From Rhodobacterales bacterium 52_120_T64 (GTDB lineage: Bacteria; Pseudomonadota; Alphaproteobacteria; Rhodobacterales; Rhodobacteraceae): 64,000 bases of DNA. Under the pieces are notes generated by a model that was given only the letters and a program-made list of their open reading frames with translations, was not told the origin of the DNA and searched no databases. A program made the position numbers and the translations under genes. Below are positions 55,625 through 64,000 of the stretch, in pieces. How positions within the stretch are numbered: position 1 is the first letter of the stretch; each line of letters opens with the position of its first letter. The DNA lies in contig MABA01000024.1 in the NCBI GenBank assembly GCA_002162875.1, positions 310,001 to 374,000 on the forward strand, given 5' to 3'.

Positions 55625-56127
55625 CAGCCCCTCCGCTTCATGTTTTTGGCGTGTTTGGCTAGCAGCATCTTGCGTTTGACGGGGCTGAGCAGGTGAACGA
55701 ACAGTTTGCCGTTCAGATGATCGATCTGGTGTTGCACCGAGGTCGCCCAAAGGTGCACGAAATCTTTTTCGACGGTTTCGCCATGCTCGTTCATAAACCG
55801 AACGGTCACGGCGCGGGGGCGTTCGACCTTGCCGGATAGACCGGGGAGGTTCGGACTGGCTTCGTCATGTTCGTTCATCTTGGCAGAGGCATGCAGGACT
55901 TCGGGGTTGGCCATGCGAATGGGCGCATTATGTGTGCCGGAACAATCAACGACGGCCAAGCGTTGCATCACACCAATCTGGGGCGCAGCAAGACCTACGC
56001 CGGGCATGCCGTACATAGCGTTCAGCATGTCGTCCCAAATTGCGCGCGTCTCGTCTGTGATTTCCTTGACTGGCGCGCAAACCGTTTGCAAGCGTTTGTC
56101 GGGGTACATCAGGAAGGGCTTAATCAC
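55624..56127 (-). CDS. Degenerate peptide-deformylase paralogue
   Basis: 167 residues, clear deformylase fold with motif 1 intact ([11 protein letters not shown]50). Motif 2, normally EGCLS with the metal-binding Cys, reads EASPN with S91 at that position. Motif 3, normally HExDH, reads HQIDH with Q134 in place of the catalytic Glu. A metal ligand and the general base are both changed, so deformylase activity by the usual mechanism is unlikely. It overlaps the canonical def by 8 bases and fmt by one base, so expression is coupled. Confidence 0.9.
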   Translation of the reverse strand: MIKPFLMYPDKRLQTVCAPVKEITDETRAIWDDMLNAMYGMPGVGLAAPQIGVMQRLAVVDCSGTHNAPIRMANPEVLHASAKMNEHDEASPNLPGLSGKVERPRAVTVRFMNEHGETVEKDFVHLWATSVQHQIDHLNGKLFVHLLSPVKRKMLLAKHAKNMKRRG

Positions 56128-56638
56128 GGGCCCGCTCTTTCTTCAGTTTCTTCATCTTGTTGGTAATCATCGCGCGTTTCATCTTGCTAAGGTAATCGAT
56201 GAACAGCACCCCGTCCAAATGGTCCAGCTCGTGTTGTGCCGCGGTGGCATAAAGCGCGTCAAATTCGTCTTCGTGCTTTTTACCGTCAGCATCGAGATAC
56301 GACATCCGAACCAATTCAGGCCGTGTCACCGGTTCATAAATTTCGGGGATGGAAAGGCAGCCTTCTTCGTAAGTGTTCAGCTCCTCTGATTCCCATGTGA
56401 TTTCAGGGTTGATCAGGATCATCGGATCGGGCGCGGCATCTTTGTCCGCGCAATCGATCACAAAGATACGTTTCATCACCCCAACCTGCGGGCCAGCCAG
56501 CCCGACACCCGGTGCGTCATACATGGTTTCAAGCATATCATCCGCGAGTTTGCGGATTTCAGCGTCTACTTCAGCCACACGTTCACAGACCTTTTTCAGG
56601 CGCGGATCGGGGTGTATCAAGATTTTTCGCAATGTCAT
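56120..56638 (-). CDS. def: Peptide deformylase
   Basis: 172 residues. It removes the formyl group from new proteins. All three motifs are intact: GVGLAGPQVG, EEGCLSIPEIYEPVTRP and HELDHLDGVL. ATG at 56638 (MTLRKILIHPDPRLK) is taken as the start; an ATG 9 bases upstream is equally possible. It is the first gene of the def to fmt run. Confidence 0.95.
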   Translation of the reverse strand: MTLRKILIHPDPRLKKVCERVAEVDAEIRKLADDMLETMYDAPGVGLAGPQVGVMKRIFVIDCADKDAAPDPMILINPEITWESEELNTYEEGCLSIPEIYEPVTRPELVRMSYLDADGKKHEDEFDALYATAAQHELDHLDGVLFIDYLSKMKRAMITNKMKKLKKERARD

Positions 56639-56737
56639 GCGGGGCATTTAAGCGATGCGACGGGTTGGCGCAAGGTTTCCTCTTGCTCAGGGCTGCAAAA
56701 TACGTAGCCTGCCGGCATTGAATTATGGAGCCTCCGC

Positions 56738-57913
56738 ATGACTATAGATTTTGACGAAAACGTCGACCGCTGTAACACACATTCCAACAAGTGGGACGAA
56801 TTGGAACGTGTATATGGCATCAATGCCGACGAAGGTATCGCCATGTGGGTTGCGGATATGGATTTCCGCTCGCCGCAATCTATTTCTGATGCGATGCAGG
56901 AAGTGGTCGATGGCAGCGTTTACACCTATTACGGCGATTTCAGCAGCTACAAAGAGTCTATTTGTAACTGGATGGACCGCCGCCATGGCTGGAAGGTCGA
57001 TCCGTCGTGGATTTTAAGCGTAAATGGTTTGGGCAATGGCGTCGCGCTTGCGATTCAGGCTTACACCGAAGAAAACGACGGGGTGATTTTGTTCACGCCA
57101 GTTTACCACGCATTTGCCACTGCAATACGTTCAAACAACCGTCGGGTTGTTGAAAGCGAAATGCTGAATGAAAATGGCCGCTACACGTTAGATCTGGATG
57201 CTTTGGAAGCGCAACTTCAGGGCGACGAGAAAATGGTCATTTTCTGTTCGCCGCATAATCCGGGCGGGCGTGTTTGGTCTGTCGAGGAATTACAGGCGGT
57301 TGCTGCGTTCTGCGTAAAGCATGATCTGATTTTGATCTCCGATGAAATCCATCACGATCTGGTCTATGCGGGCAACAAGCACACCGTTATGTCGCTGGCA
57401 GCACCTGAAATTCAGGACCGCCTTTTGATCATGAGCGCGACAACCAAAACCTTCAATATCGCTGGTGCGCATATTGGTAACGTGATCATTGCCGATGAGG
57501 TGCTGCGCGCAAAATTCGTGGCCTCCATGAATGCCGGAAAAGTTTCCGCCAGCCGGTTCGGCTACCACATGGCCGAGGCTGCCTATAATGGCGGCGAACA
57601 GTGGCTGGATGAATGGTGCGTATATATGGCGGAAAACAAGCGTATATTTGACGAGGGGATTAACGCAATTCCCGGTCTCCGCTCGATGAAACTGGACGCC
57701 ACTTATCTGGCTTGGGTGGATTTCGGTGACACTGGTATGTCGCAAGCCGAATTCACTGACCGCGTAGTGAAAACTGCGAAGGTTGCACCGAATTATGGCC
57801 ATACGTTTGGCAAAGGCGGCGAAAACTTCTTGCGCTTCAATATCGCCACACGACGCGAGCTGGTTGAAGACGCGGTTAAGCGTATCGCTGCGGCCTTTGC
57901 CGATCTTCAATAA
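56738..57913 (+). CDS. MalY/PatB-type aminotransferase, probable cystathionine beta-lyase
   Basis: 391 residues, PLP fold-type I. The PLP lysine is in MSATTKTFNIAGAHIGN, with ISDEIHHDLVY upstream of it and MWVADMDFRSP near the N terminus as in MalY/PatB. Members cleave C-S bonds in cystathionine or cysteine conjugates. A plain aminotransferase cannot be excluded. It is divergent from def. Confidence 0.88.
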   Translation: MTIDFDENVDRCNTHSNKWDELERVYGINADEGIAMWVADMDFRSPQSISDAMQEVVDGSVYTYYGDFSSYKESICNWMDRRHGWKVDPSWILSVNGLGNGVALAIQAYTEENDGVILFTPVYHAFATAIRSNNRRVVESEMLNENGRYTLDLDALEAQLQGDEKMVIFCSPHNPGGRVWSVEELQAVAAFCVKHDLILISDEIHHDLVYAGNKHTVMSLAAPEIQDRLLIMSATTKTFNIAGAHIGNVIIADEVLRAKFVASMNAGKVSASRFGYHMAEAAYNGGEQWLDEWCVYMAENKRIFDEGINAIPGLRSMKLDATYLAWVDFGDTGMSQAEFTDRVVKTAKVAPNYGHTFGKGGENFLRFNIATRRELVEDAVKRIAAAFADLQ

Positions 57914-57973
57914 GTGTTATCGCGACCCGACGTTTCGGATTGCGCTTTTTGAAAATCGGCCTAGGGTTGTGGC

Positions 57974-59221
57974 ATGACCAAAACGAATATGTCCAAGGGC
58001 GCCATTTGGCTTAGCCGGACAACACCGCCACATGTGATGACGCTTGTGCTGCTCGCCAGCATTTCCGCGTTGAATATGAATATATTCCTGCCGTCCTTAC
58101 CCGGAATGGCAGCCTATTTCGATACGGATTACGGGTTTATGCAGCTGGCGATCTCGGCCTACCTCGGGATCACGGCTGTCTTACAGCTTATCATCGGCCC
58201 TCTGTCTGACCGTTTCGGGCGCAGGCCGGTATTGCTGGGCGGGTTAACAATATTCCTGCTGGCAACAATCGGCTGCATCTTTTCCCCCAGTGTCGGCGTA
58301 TTCCTGTTTTTCCGCATGGTCCAAGGCGCGGTTGCTGCCGGAATGGTCCTATCACGCGCTATCGTGCGCGACATGGTGGAACCATGGGAGGCGGCCAGCA
58401 TGATCGGCTACATCACCATGGGCATGTCGCTGGTGCCAATGATCGGCCCCGTACTTGGCGGCTATCTTGATCAGAATTTTGGTTGGCAGAGCTCCTTCAC
58501 GCTAGTGCTAGTGTTCGGCGCATTGGTCCTGTGGCTTGTATGGGCCGATCTCGGCGAAACCAACACGCTAAAATCATCCAGCTTCAAGGCGCAGTTCAAA
58601 GCCTACCCCGAACTCATCCGCTCCCGCCGCTTCTGGGGGTACGCGCTATCGGCAGGCTTCGCGTCAGGCGCGTTCTTCGCATTCCTCGGCGGCGCCCCGT
58701 TCGTTTCGATTGAGTTGCTGGACCTAGACCCTGCCCAAATGGGCTTGTATTTCGTCTTTATTTCCATGGGCTACATGGGTGGAAATTTCCTCGCTGGACG
58801 GTTCTCCAACGTCATCGGCATGAATAGAATGATGCTGTTTGGCAGCATCGTCGCTGTGTTCGGAATGCTACTGGCAATCGGATTATGGGCGGTCGGTCTG
58901 GAACATCCGCTCTCGTTCTTCGGATCGATCATGTTTGTCGGTATTGGCAATGGGATGACATTGCCAAACGCCAACGCAGGCATCGTATCCGTTCGCCCGC
59001 ATCTGGCCGGAAGCGCGTCGGGGCTTGGTGGTGCCGTGATGATCGGTGGCGGCGCAGGCTTGTCAGCGATAACCGGTGCGATGCTGACAATCGAAACAGG
59101 CGCATGGCCATTGTTATACATGATGCTTGGGTCCGCCGTGTTGGCCGTCGTCACCAGTGGATACGTGATTTATGTGGCCAGCCAGGCGGGCGAACTCGGT
59201 CATCGTGGCACCGCAAAGTAA
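57974..59221 (+). CDS. Bcr/CflA-family MFS efflux transporter
   Basis: 415 residues with twelve predicted helices. The MFS motif GPLSDRFGRRPVLLGGLTIF follows helix 2, and the RAIVRDMVEPWEAASMIGYI region fits Bcr/CflA multidrug exporters. The substrate is unknown. It follows the C-S lyase gene by 60 bases and may share its transcript. Confidence 0.88.
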   Translation: MTKTNMSKGAIWLSRTTPPHVMTLVLLASISALNMNIFLPSLPGMAAYFDTDYGFMQLAISAYLGITAVLQLIIGPLSDRFGRRPVLLGGLTIFLLATIGCIFSPSVGVFLFFRMVQGAVAAGMVLSRAIVRDMVEPWEAASMIGYITMGMSLVPMIGPVLGGYLDQNFGWQSSFTLVLVFGALVLWLVWADLGETNTLKSSSFKAQFKAYPELIRSRRFWGYALSAGFASGAFFAFLGGAPFVSIELLDLDPAQMGLYFVFISMGYMGGNFLAGRFSNVIGMNRMMLFGSIVAVFGMLLAIGLWAVGLEHPLSFFGSIMFVGIGNGMTLPNANAGIVSVRPHLAGSASGLGGAVMIGGGAGLSAITGAMLTIETGAWPLLYMMLGSAVLAVVTSGYVIYVASQAGELGHRGTAK

Positions 59222-59323
59222 ATCTATTTCGCAAGCGCAGCATTTTCCCGTTGACATGGATGCGCAAGATTGTGATGAAACATCCCAAGCAAACGTAACT
59301 TCATTACCGCAAGGATTCTTACC

Positions 59324-60283
59324 ATGAGCTTCAAGGTCCAACCAGCTTCCCCCGCACGCCCCAACCGTTGCCAACTATTCGGTCCTGGCTCTCGTCCTGC
59401 GATTTTCGAAAAAATGGCGGCAAGTGATGCGGATGTTATCAATCTGGATCTGGAAGATTCCGTTGGCCCTGCCGATAAAGACGAGGCGCGCGCTAACGTC
59501 ATCAAAGCCATCAATGAAATCGACTGGGGCACTAAAACCCTCTCTGTTCGTATCAATGGGCTGGACACCGAATTCTGGTATCGCGACGTGGTCGATATCC
59601 TCGAGCAAGCCGGCGATCGCATTGATCAGATCATGATCCCCAAAGCCGGTTGTGCTGCCGACATCTACGCCGTCGATGCACTGGTAACCTCGATTGAGGC
59701 CGCCAAAGGCCGCACCAAGCCGATCAACTTCGAGGTCATCATCGAAACCGCTGCGGGTCTTTCCCACGTCGAAGAAATTGCCGCCTCAAGCCCACGCATG
59801 GTCGCGATGAGCCTTGGCGCCGCCGACTACGCGGCCTCCATGGGGATGCAGACGACAGGTATTGGTGGCACACAGGAAAACTACTACATGCGCACGCCAA
59901 ACGGCGACAACCACTGGGGTGACCCGTGGCACGCAGTAACCGTTGCCATCGTCGCCGCCTGCCGCACCCACGGCCTATTGCCCGTTGACGGACCGTTCGG
60001 TGACTTCTCGGACGATGAAGGTTTCACCGCCCAAGCACACCGTTCTGCAACACTTGGTATGGTCGGTAAATGGGCGATTCACCCAAAGCAAATCACACTG
60101 GCAAACGAGGTGTTTACACCGTCGGAAGCCCAAGTCACCGAGGCCCGCGAAATTCTGGCCGCTATGGCCATCGCCACCGCCGAGGGGCAGGGGGCCGCGG
60201 TTTACAAAGGCCGTCTGATCGATATCGCCTCGATCAAGCAGGCCGAAGTTATTGTAAAGCAGGCCGAGATAATCAGCGGGTAG
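59324..60283 (+). CDS. mcl1: L-malyl-CoA / beta-methylmalyl-CoA lyase
   Basis: 319 residues, CitE-like TIM barrel. It closely resembles Mcl1 of Rhodobacter (MSFKVQPASPARPNRCQLFG at the N terminus; VINLDLEDSVGPADKDEARA; AMSLGAADYAASMGMQTTGI). It cleaves beta-methylmalyl-CoA to propionyl-CoA and glyoxylate, and malyl-CoA to acetyl-CoA and glyoxylate, in the ethylmalonyl-CoA pathway. GCAAGG lies 13 bases upstream of the ATG. It is followed by accA after 68 bases. Confidence 0.94.
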   Translation: MSFKVQPASPARPNRCQLFGPGSRPAIFEKMAASDADVINLDLEDSVGPADKDEARANVIKAINEIDWGTKTLSVRINGLDTEFWYRDVVDILEQAGDRIDQIMIPKAGCAADIYAVDALVTSIEAAKGRTKPINFEVIIETAAGLSHVEEIAASSPRMVAMSLGAADYAASMGMQTTGIGGTQENYYMRTPNGDNHWGDPWHAVTVAIVAACRTHGLLPVDGPFGDFSDDEGFTAQAHRSATLGMVGKWAIHPKQITLANEVFTPSEAQVTEAREILAAMAIATAEGQGAAVYKGRLIDIASIKQAEVIVKQAEIISG

Positions 60284-60351
60284 GTTCGAACTTGCAATCA
60301 AGCGGCCCTCACGTCATATAATCTAACGACAACTATATCTGGGCTGATAAT

Positions 60352-61314
60352 ATGCAAAACTATCTCGAATTCGAAAAACCGCTTGCTGAAATCGAAGGCA
60401 AGGCCGAAGAATTGCGGGCTCTTGCCCGTCAGAATGAAGAGATGGACGTCACCAAAGAGGCTAACGCTTTAGACGATAAAGCGGCATCTTTGCTGAAGGG
60501 CATGTATAAAAAGTTAACGCCATGGCAGAAATGTCAGGTGGCGCGGCATCCTGATCGCCCGCATTGTAAAGACTATATCGAGGCCCTTTTTACCGAATTC
60601 ACCCCACTTGCGGGTGATCGCAGCTTTGCTGACGACCACGCCGTTATGGGTGGCTTGGCGCGTTTCAACGACCAGCCCGTCGTTGTGATTGGCCATGAAA
60701 AAGGCAACGACACCAAATCCCGTATCGAACGGAATTTCGGCATGGCCCGCCCCGAAGGCTACCGCAAAGCGGTGCGCCTGATGGACCTTGCGGATCGTTT
60801 CGGCCTTCCGGTCATCACACTGATCGATACCACAGGCGCTTACCCCGGCAAAGGCGCCGAGGAACGTGGACAATCCGAAGCCATCGCACGTTCAACCGAA
60901 AAGTGCCTCTCCATCGGCGTGCCACTGGTTGCCGTGATTATCGGCGAGGGTGGCTCTGGCGGCGCTGTGGCGTTTGCTGCAGCTGATAAATTGGTAATGC
61001 TTGAACACTCGGTCTATTCCGTGATCTCGCCCGAGGGTTGCGCATCTATTCTTTGGAAGGATGCCGGGAAAATGCGCGAAGCTGCCGAAGCGCTTCGGTT
61101 GACCGCACAAGATTTGCAAAAACTGGGCGTGGCGGACGATGTAATAGCCGAACCCGTCGGGGGCGCACAGCGCGATCCGGCGGCGGCAATTGCATCGGTT
61201 GGCGAAAAGATTTCGACGTTGCTGAAAGAGTTGAGCAAATCCGACGCCAAGAAGCTGCGCACATCGCGTCGTAAAAAGTTTCTGGATATGGGCAGCAAAG
61301 CGCTGGTTGCCTAA
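60352..61314 (+). CDS. accA: Acetyl-CoA carboxylase carboxyltransferase subunit alpha
   Basis: 320 residues. It transfers the carboxyl group from biotin to acetyl-CoA with AccD. Conserved blocks: [60 protein letters not shown], and [20 protein letters not shown]. The length is normal. Repeat copy C begins right after its stop. Confidence 0.96.
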   Translation: MQNYLEFEKPLAEIEGKAEELRALARQNEEMDVTKEANALDDKAASLLKGMYKKLTPWQKCQVARHPDRPHCKDYIEALFTEFTPLAGDRSFADDHAVMGGLARFNDQPVVVIGHEKGNDTKSRIERNFGMARPEGYRKAVRLMDLADRFGLPVITLIDTTGAYPGKGAEERGQSEAIARSTEKCLSIGVPLVAVIIGEGGSGGAVAFAAADKLVMLEHSVYSVISPEGCASILWKDAGKMREAAEALRLTAQDLQKLGVADDVIAEPVGGAQRDPAAAIASVGEKISTLLKELSKSDAKKLRTSRRKKFLDMGSKALVA

Positions 61315-61315
61315 C

Positions 61316-61415
61316 AGTTAATAAACTAGCGACGAAATCGTACATACGCGTTGTGCACGCATTGTGTACGGGTTGTGCACACGAATATTTCGCAATTTAG
61401 CCCAAAGGTTAACGC
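61316..61415 (-). repeat. Dispersed 11-bp-phased module, copy C
   Basis: In reverse orientation, the 41-bp core (61340-61380) is identical to copy B: GTGCACAACCC, GTACACAATGC, GTGCACAACGC, GTATGTAC. Its left flank is GCGTTAACCTTTGGG (61415-61401) at the same 35-base distance as in copy A. The right flank is ATTAAC (61322-61317), near the position of GTTAAC in the other copies. It fills the gap between the convergent accA and hbd genes. Confidence 0.88.
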
Positions 61416-61422
61416 TAATATG

Positions 61423-62298
61423 TCAGCGTGTCGGAACGGGCGGATCGACGCGATAATCGTAGAATCCGCGTTGCGATTTACGCCCCAACCATCCGGCCTC
61501 GACGTATTTCACCAGCAACGGGCAAGGGCGGTATTTCGTGTCCGCCAGACCGTTATAAAGCACGTTCATGATTGCCAGACATGTATCCAGCCCGATGAAA
61601 TCCGCCAGCTCCAGCGGCCCCATAGGGTGGTTCGCGCCCAGCTTTAACGAAATATCAATACTTTCAACCGTACCGACCCCTTCATACAGCGTATAAACGG
61701 CCTCGTTAATCATCGGCATTAATATACGATTAACTATAAATGCCGGGAAATCTTCAGCACTTGCAGAGGTCTTCCCAAGTTTGACAACCACGGCCTTCAA
61801 CGCCTGATAAGTGCCGTCATCTGTTGCGATTCCGCGAATGAGTTCAACTAGTTGCATGATTGGAACCGGATTCATGAAGTGGAAGCCCATGAACCGTTCA
61901 GGCCGGTCAGTTGCCGCTGCAAGTCGCGTAATAGAGATCGACGAAGTGTTCGAAGTCAGGATCGTATCTGCGCCCAGATGAGGGGCAAGATTGGCGAAAA
62001 TCTGGTGCTTGATTTCTTCGCGTTCGGTCGCCGCTTCGATGATCAAATCAGCTTTTCCGATTGCTGCGATGTCCATCTCCATGTGAAGCCGTGCAAGCGC
62101 CGCATCTTGTTCAGCGGCCGTAATTTTCTCACGTGAGACTTGGCGGGCAATGTTCTTTTCGATCAACGCCTGACAGGCGTTCAGCGCATCCTCCGACACA
62201 TCGTTAACCATAACGTCATATCCGGCGAGTGCGAATACATGGGCGATTCCGTTGCCCATCTGACCTGCGCCGATGATCCCTACCGTTTTGATATCCAT
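61423..62298 (-). CDS. hbd: 3-hydroxybutyryl-CoA dehydrogenase
   Basis: 291 residues. It oxidises (S)-3-hydroxybutyryl-CoA to acetoacetyl-CoA with NAD. The Rossmann loop is GIIGAGQMGNGIAHVFALAG and the catalytic His lies in GFHFMNPVPIMQLVELIRG. The C-terminal domain has RILMPMINEAVYTLYEGVG and GPLELADFIGLDTCL. It has the opposite stereochemistry to PhbB, so the window holds both routes. Confidence 0.94.
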   Translation of the reverse strand: MDIKTVGIIGAGQMGNGIAHVFALAGYDVMVNDVSEDALNACQALIEKNIARQVSREKITAAEQDAALARLHMEMDIAAIGKADLIIEAATEREEIKHQIFANLAPHLGADTILTSNTSSISITRLAAATDRPERFMGFHFMNPVPIMQLVELIRGIATDDGTYQALKAVVVKLGKTSASAEDFPAFIVNRILMPMINEAVYTLYEGVGTVESIDISLKLGANHPMGPLELADFIGLDTCLAIMNVLYNGLADTKYRPCPLLVKYVEAGWLGRKSQRGFYDYRVDPPVPTR

Positions 62299-62454
62299 GG
62301 AAAAACCCTATGTATGTGTGCCAAAATCCCTGTGAACATAGGCTTTGTTAGGTGTGCGGGCAACCTGTTTGTGCGCTTCGTTAACGCCCTGTCAATCTTT
62401 GGGTGAAATTGTAGAGAACGAATTGAAATGTAGGGTCGTCACTAAGGGGGCAGC

Positions 62455-63255
62455 ATGGCGTATGGCATTGCCGTTGAAGAAGCAGGAGAGGTCGATTTGT
62501 ACCGTTTTGGCCGCAGTAAACAGATTTTCCGTGGTCCAAAACCCGATCTGGGAGGGGGGTATTTAACGTTCATCGGTGGCTCCGCGACCTTCGGAAAATT
62601 TGTGCGGGAACCTTATCCAAAACTGATCGAAAACCGGATAGGTACCACTTGTGTAAATTTGGGCACACCTGGTGCTGGCCCTGGCTTTTTCCTGAAAGAT
62701 CCTGTGGTGCTGGAAACATGTTCGCGCTCGATCAAATGCATTGTGCAAGTGATGGATATAGCCCCGCTGTCAAACCGTATGTACGAAGTATACCCGCGCC
62801 GGAACATGCGGTTGAGGGGTGTCTCGGCAGTGCTGCGCTCGCTTTATCCTCAACTGGATTTCGCGGATTTCAGGTTTGTGTCAGCCATGATCCGTAAATT
62901 GAAAGAGGTGGACGGAGAGGCCTATGAAGTAGTGCTTGCGGAACAACGTTCGGCGTGGCTGGCGCGGATGCTGGAACTTCTACTAGATATTGAAACGGCT
63001 AAAACATTGTTGTGGATACGCCCTGACGAGGATGATGGTATGAACCAATCGGTGACACAAGAAATGATCGATGTGTTGGCATCACATGTAGATACTGTAC
63101 TGACGGTTTCAGTTGGTGAGTCCAACAATCTTGGCCGAGGATTGGCGGGGCTGCGAAAGGATACCGGTTGGATGACGCGGGCAGTGCACACAAAAATCGC
63201 AAGTGTAATATCGGATGAACTTCAAGCTTTGCAGCCGCAAAAAAGGCCCGCCTGA
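62455..63255 (+). CDS. DUF6473-like protein of unknown function
   Basis: 266 residues. It includes YLTFIGGSATFGKFVREPYP and VNLGTPGAGPGFFLKDPVVL, which resemble the opening blocks of GDSL/SGNH-like hydrolase folds and fit the Rhodobacterales DUF6473 type. A classical catalytic set is not identified. GGGGGC precedes the ATG. Its stop lies inside the etfA terminator hairpin. Confidence 0.65.
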   Translation: MAYGIAVEEAGEVDLYRFGRSKQIFRGPKPDLGGGYLTFIGGSATFGKFVREPYPKLIENRIGTTCVNLGTPGAGPGFFLKDPVVLETCSRSIKCIVQVMDIAPLSNRMYEVYPRRNMRLRGVSAVLRSLYPQLDFADFRFVSAMIRKLKEVDGEAYEVVLAEQRSAWLARMLELLLDIETAKTLLWIRPDEDDGMNQSVTQEMIDVLASHVDTVLTVSVGESNNLGRGLAGLRKDTGWMTRAVHTKIASVISDELQALQPQKRPA

Positions 63256-63268
63256 GAAAACGGGCCTT
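63236..63268 (-). terminator. Intrinsic terminator of etfA
   Basis: A perfect 8-bp stem (AAGGCCCG at 63243-63250 with CGGGCCTT at 63261-63268) closes a 10-base loop. On the minus strand the stem is followed by a run of T, about 20 bases after the etfA stop. It overlaps the end of the convergent gene, whose stop is in the loop. Confidence 0.8.
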
Positions 63269-63286
63269 GATCAAATTTTGTGTGAT

Positions 63287-64000
63287 TTAACCGAGCGCTT
63301 CGTCGAGCGCTGGCACAGCATCGAACAGATCAGCAACCAGACCATAGTCCGCAACTTGGAAGATCGGAGCTTCCTCGTCTTTGTTGATCGCGACGATGAC
63401 TTTGGAATCTTTCATCCCAGCCAAATGCTGAATCGCACCGGAAATACCAATGGCGATGTAAAGGTCAGGCGCAACAACTTTACCTGTTTGTCCAACCTGC
63501 CAATCGTTTGGCGCATATCCGGAATCAACCGCGGCACGCGATGCACCGACCGCGGCACCCAGTTTATCGGCAAGTTTCTCGATAATCGCAAAGTTTTCTT
63601 CGGAACCAACGCCGCGGCCACCAGAAACGACGATGCTTGCAGATGTTAGTTCTGGACGATCCGATGCCTGAACTTTGTCTTCAACCCATTCAGACAAACC
63701 CGGGTTTGCAACGGTGGAAATGTTTTCCACTGACGCCGAACCGGTCGCGCCAGCCGCATCAAAACCGGCTGTGCGGATTGTGACGACTTTCTTGGTGTCG
63801 GACGATTGGACGGTCTGCATGGCGTTGCCGGCATATGTCGGGCGCTCGAATGTATTGCCATCAGTTATGCCGGTAACATCGGAAATTACCATAACATCCA
63901 AAAGTGCCGCGACGCGCGGGAAGATGTTTTTGCCGGACGCCGTCGCAGGCGCCACGATGTGTTCATAATCACCAGCCAGCGAGACAATCAGGTCTGCGAT
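63287..64000 (-). CDS. etfA: Electron transfer flavoprotein alpha subunit (cut by window edge)
   Basis: 237 residues are visible, lacking the N terminus; the frame is open to base 64000. ETF carries electrons from acyl-CoA dehydrogenases to ETF-QO. The C-terminal FAD domain is clear: [40 protein letters not shown], and [20 protein letters not shown]. etfB is expected just outside the window. Its partner ETF-QO is at 7.1 kb. Confidence 0.96.
   Translation of the reverse strand: MADLIVSLAGDYEHIVAPATASGKNIFPRVAALLDVMVISDVTGITDGNTFERPTYAGNAMQTVQSSDTKKVVTIRTAGFDAAGATGSASVENISTVANPGLSEWVEDKVQASDRPELTSASIVVSGGRGVGSEENFAIIEKLADKLGAAVGASRAAVDSGYAPNDWQVGQTGKVVAPDLYIAIGISGAIQHLAGMKDSKVIVAINKDEEAPIFQVADYGLVADLFDAVPALDEALG

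Noticed and set aside
59252-59280. TTGACA before mcl1 as a promoter
   Set aside because: The -35 box is perfect, but no convincing -10 sits at 16-18 bases, so the promoter is not supported.
1-64000. tRNA, rRNA or known riboswitch genes
   Set aside because: No cloverleaf-like segment, rRNA sequence or recognisable riboswitch core was found in the gaps; only short hairpins are present.

Overview
This window is a gap-poor stretch of a bacterial chromosome that looks like the Rhodobacterales (Roseobacter group, Alphaproteobacteria) at moderate GC. The evidence is gene content and order: the chvI-chvG-hprK-rapZ-manX-ptsH cluster next to pckA, the pdxJ-acpS-lepB-rnc-era-recO block, a TIGR02302 protein after argH-lysA, a tandem pair of deformylase genes with fmt, a Rhodobacter-type malyl-CoA lyase, and a PhaR-controlled polyhydroxybutyrate locus. 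No rRNA, tRNA, CRISPR array, insertion sequence or prophage was seen. The left edge cuts alanine dehydrogenase and the right edge cuts etfA.

Layout. 0-2 kb: ald (partial) divergent from an Lrp-type regulator, then azlD-azlC (amino-acid export). 2-5.4 kb: fdhD-mobA-mobB-moeA, a molybdenum-cofactor operon. 5.4-11.4 kb: an unknown membrane coiled-coil protein, greA, ETF-ubiquinone oxidoreductase, a TPR protein and ispE. 11.4-16.2 kb: polyprenyl diphosphate synthase, DUF2007, trmN6, two EamA exporters, a YdcH-like small protein and a class I glutamine amidotransferase. 16.3-20.5 kb: PHB locus with phbB, phbA, a short PhaC-like enzyme, a 47-residue ORF translationally overlapping it, and phaR. 20.5-28.9 kb: EAL phosphodiesterase, a PH-like membrane protein, tlpA, argH, a 36-residue LptM-like lipoprotein, a cysteine-free SUOX-fold protein, lysA and TIGR02302. 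28.9-37.2 kb: a zinc-ribbon protein with an EEV repeat, plsC, the PTS/ChvGI cluster and pckA. 37.2-50.8 kb: a gamma-glutamyltransferase homologue, a TSUP exporter, methylsuccinyl-CoA dehydrogenase, the recO to pdxJ block, DUF2062, spoT/relA, rpoZ and folK. 50.8-64 kb: a NYN protein, ispH, a methyltransferase, LysE, rnhA, two small membrane proteins, fmt, a degenerate deformylase, def, a C-S lyase, an MFS exporter, mcl1, accA, hbd, a DUF6473-like protein and etfA (partial).

How it fits together. Acetyl-CoA metabolism recurs: PhbA/PhbB make (R)-3-hydroxybutyryl-CoA, which can feed PHB storage or the ethylmalonyl-CoA pathway. Two further steps of that pathway (methylsuccinyl-CoA dehydrogenase and malyl/beta-methylmalyl-CoA lyase) are present. 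ETF and ETF-QO would carry electrons from acyl-CoA dehydrogenases to the quinone pool. PckA beside ChvGI and the regulatory PTS ties carbon state to gluconeogenesis. The window also carries several predicted amino-acid or metabolite exporters (AzlCD, two EamA, two LysE, TSUP, Bcr/CflA).

The most unusual signal is non-coding. A roughly 105-bp module occurs three times, in gaps near 21.5, 41.4 and 61.4 kb. Its 41-bp core is three 11-bp units (GTRCACAAYSC) followed by GTATGTAC, set at nearly fixed distances between GTTAAC-type flanks. The copies lie about 19.9 kb apart. I know of no described family matching it.
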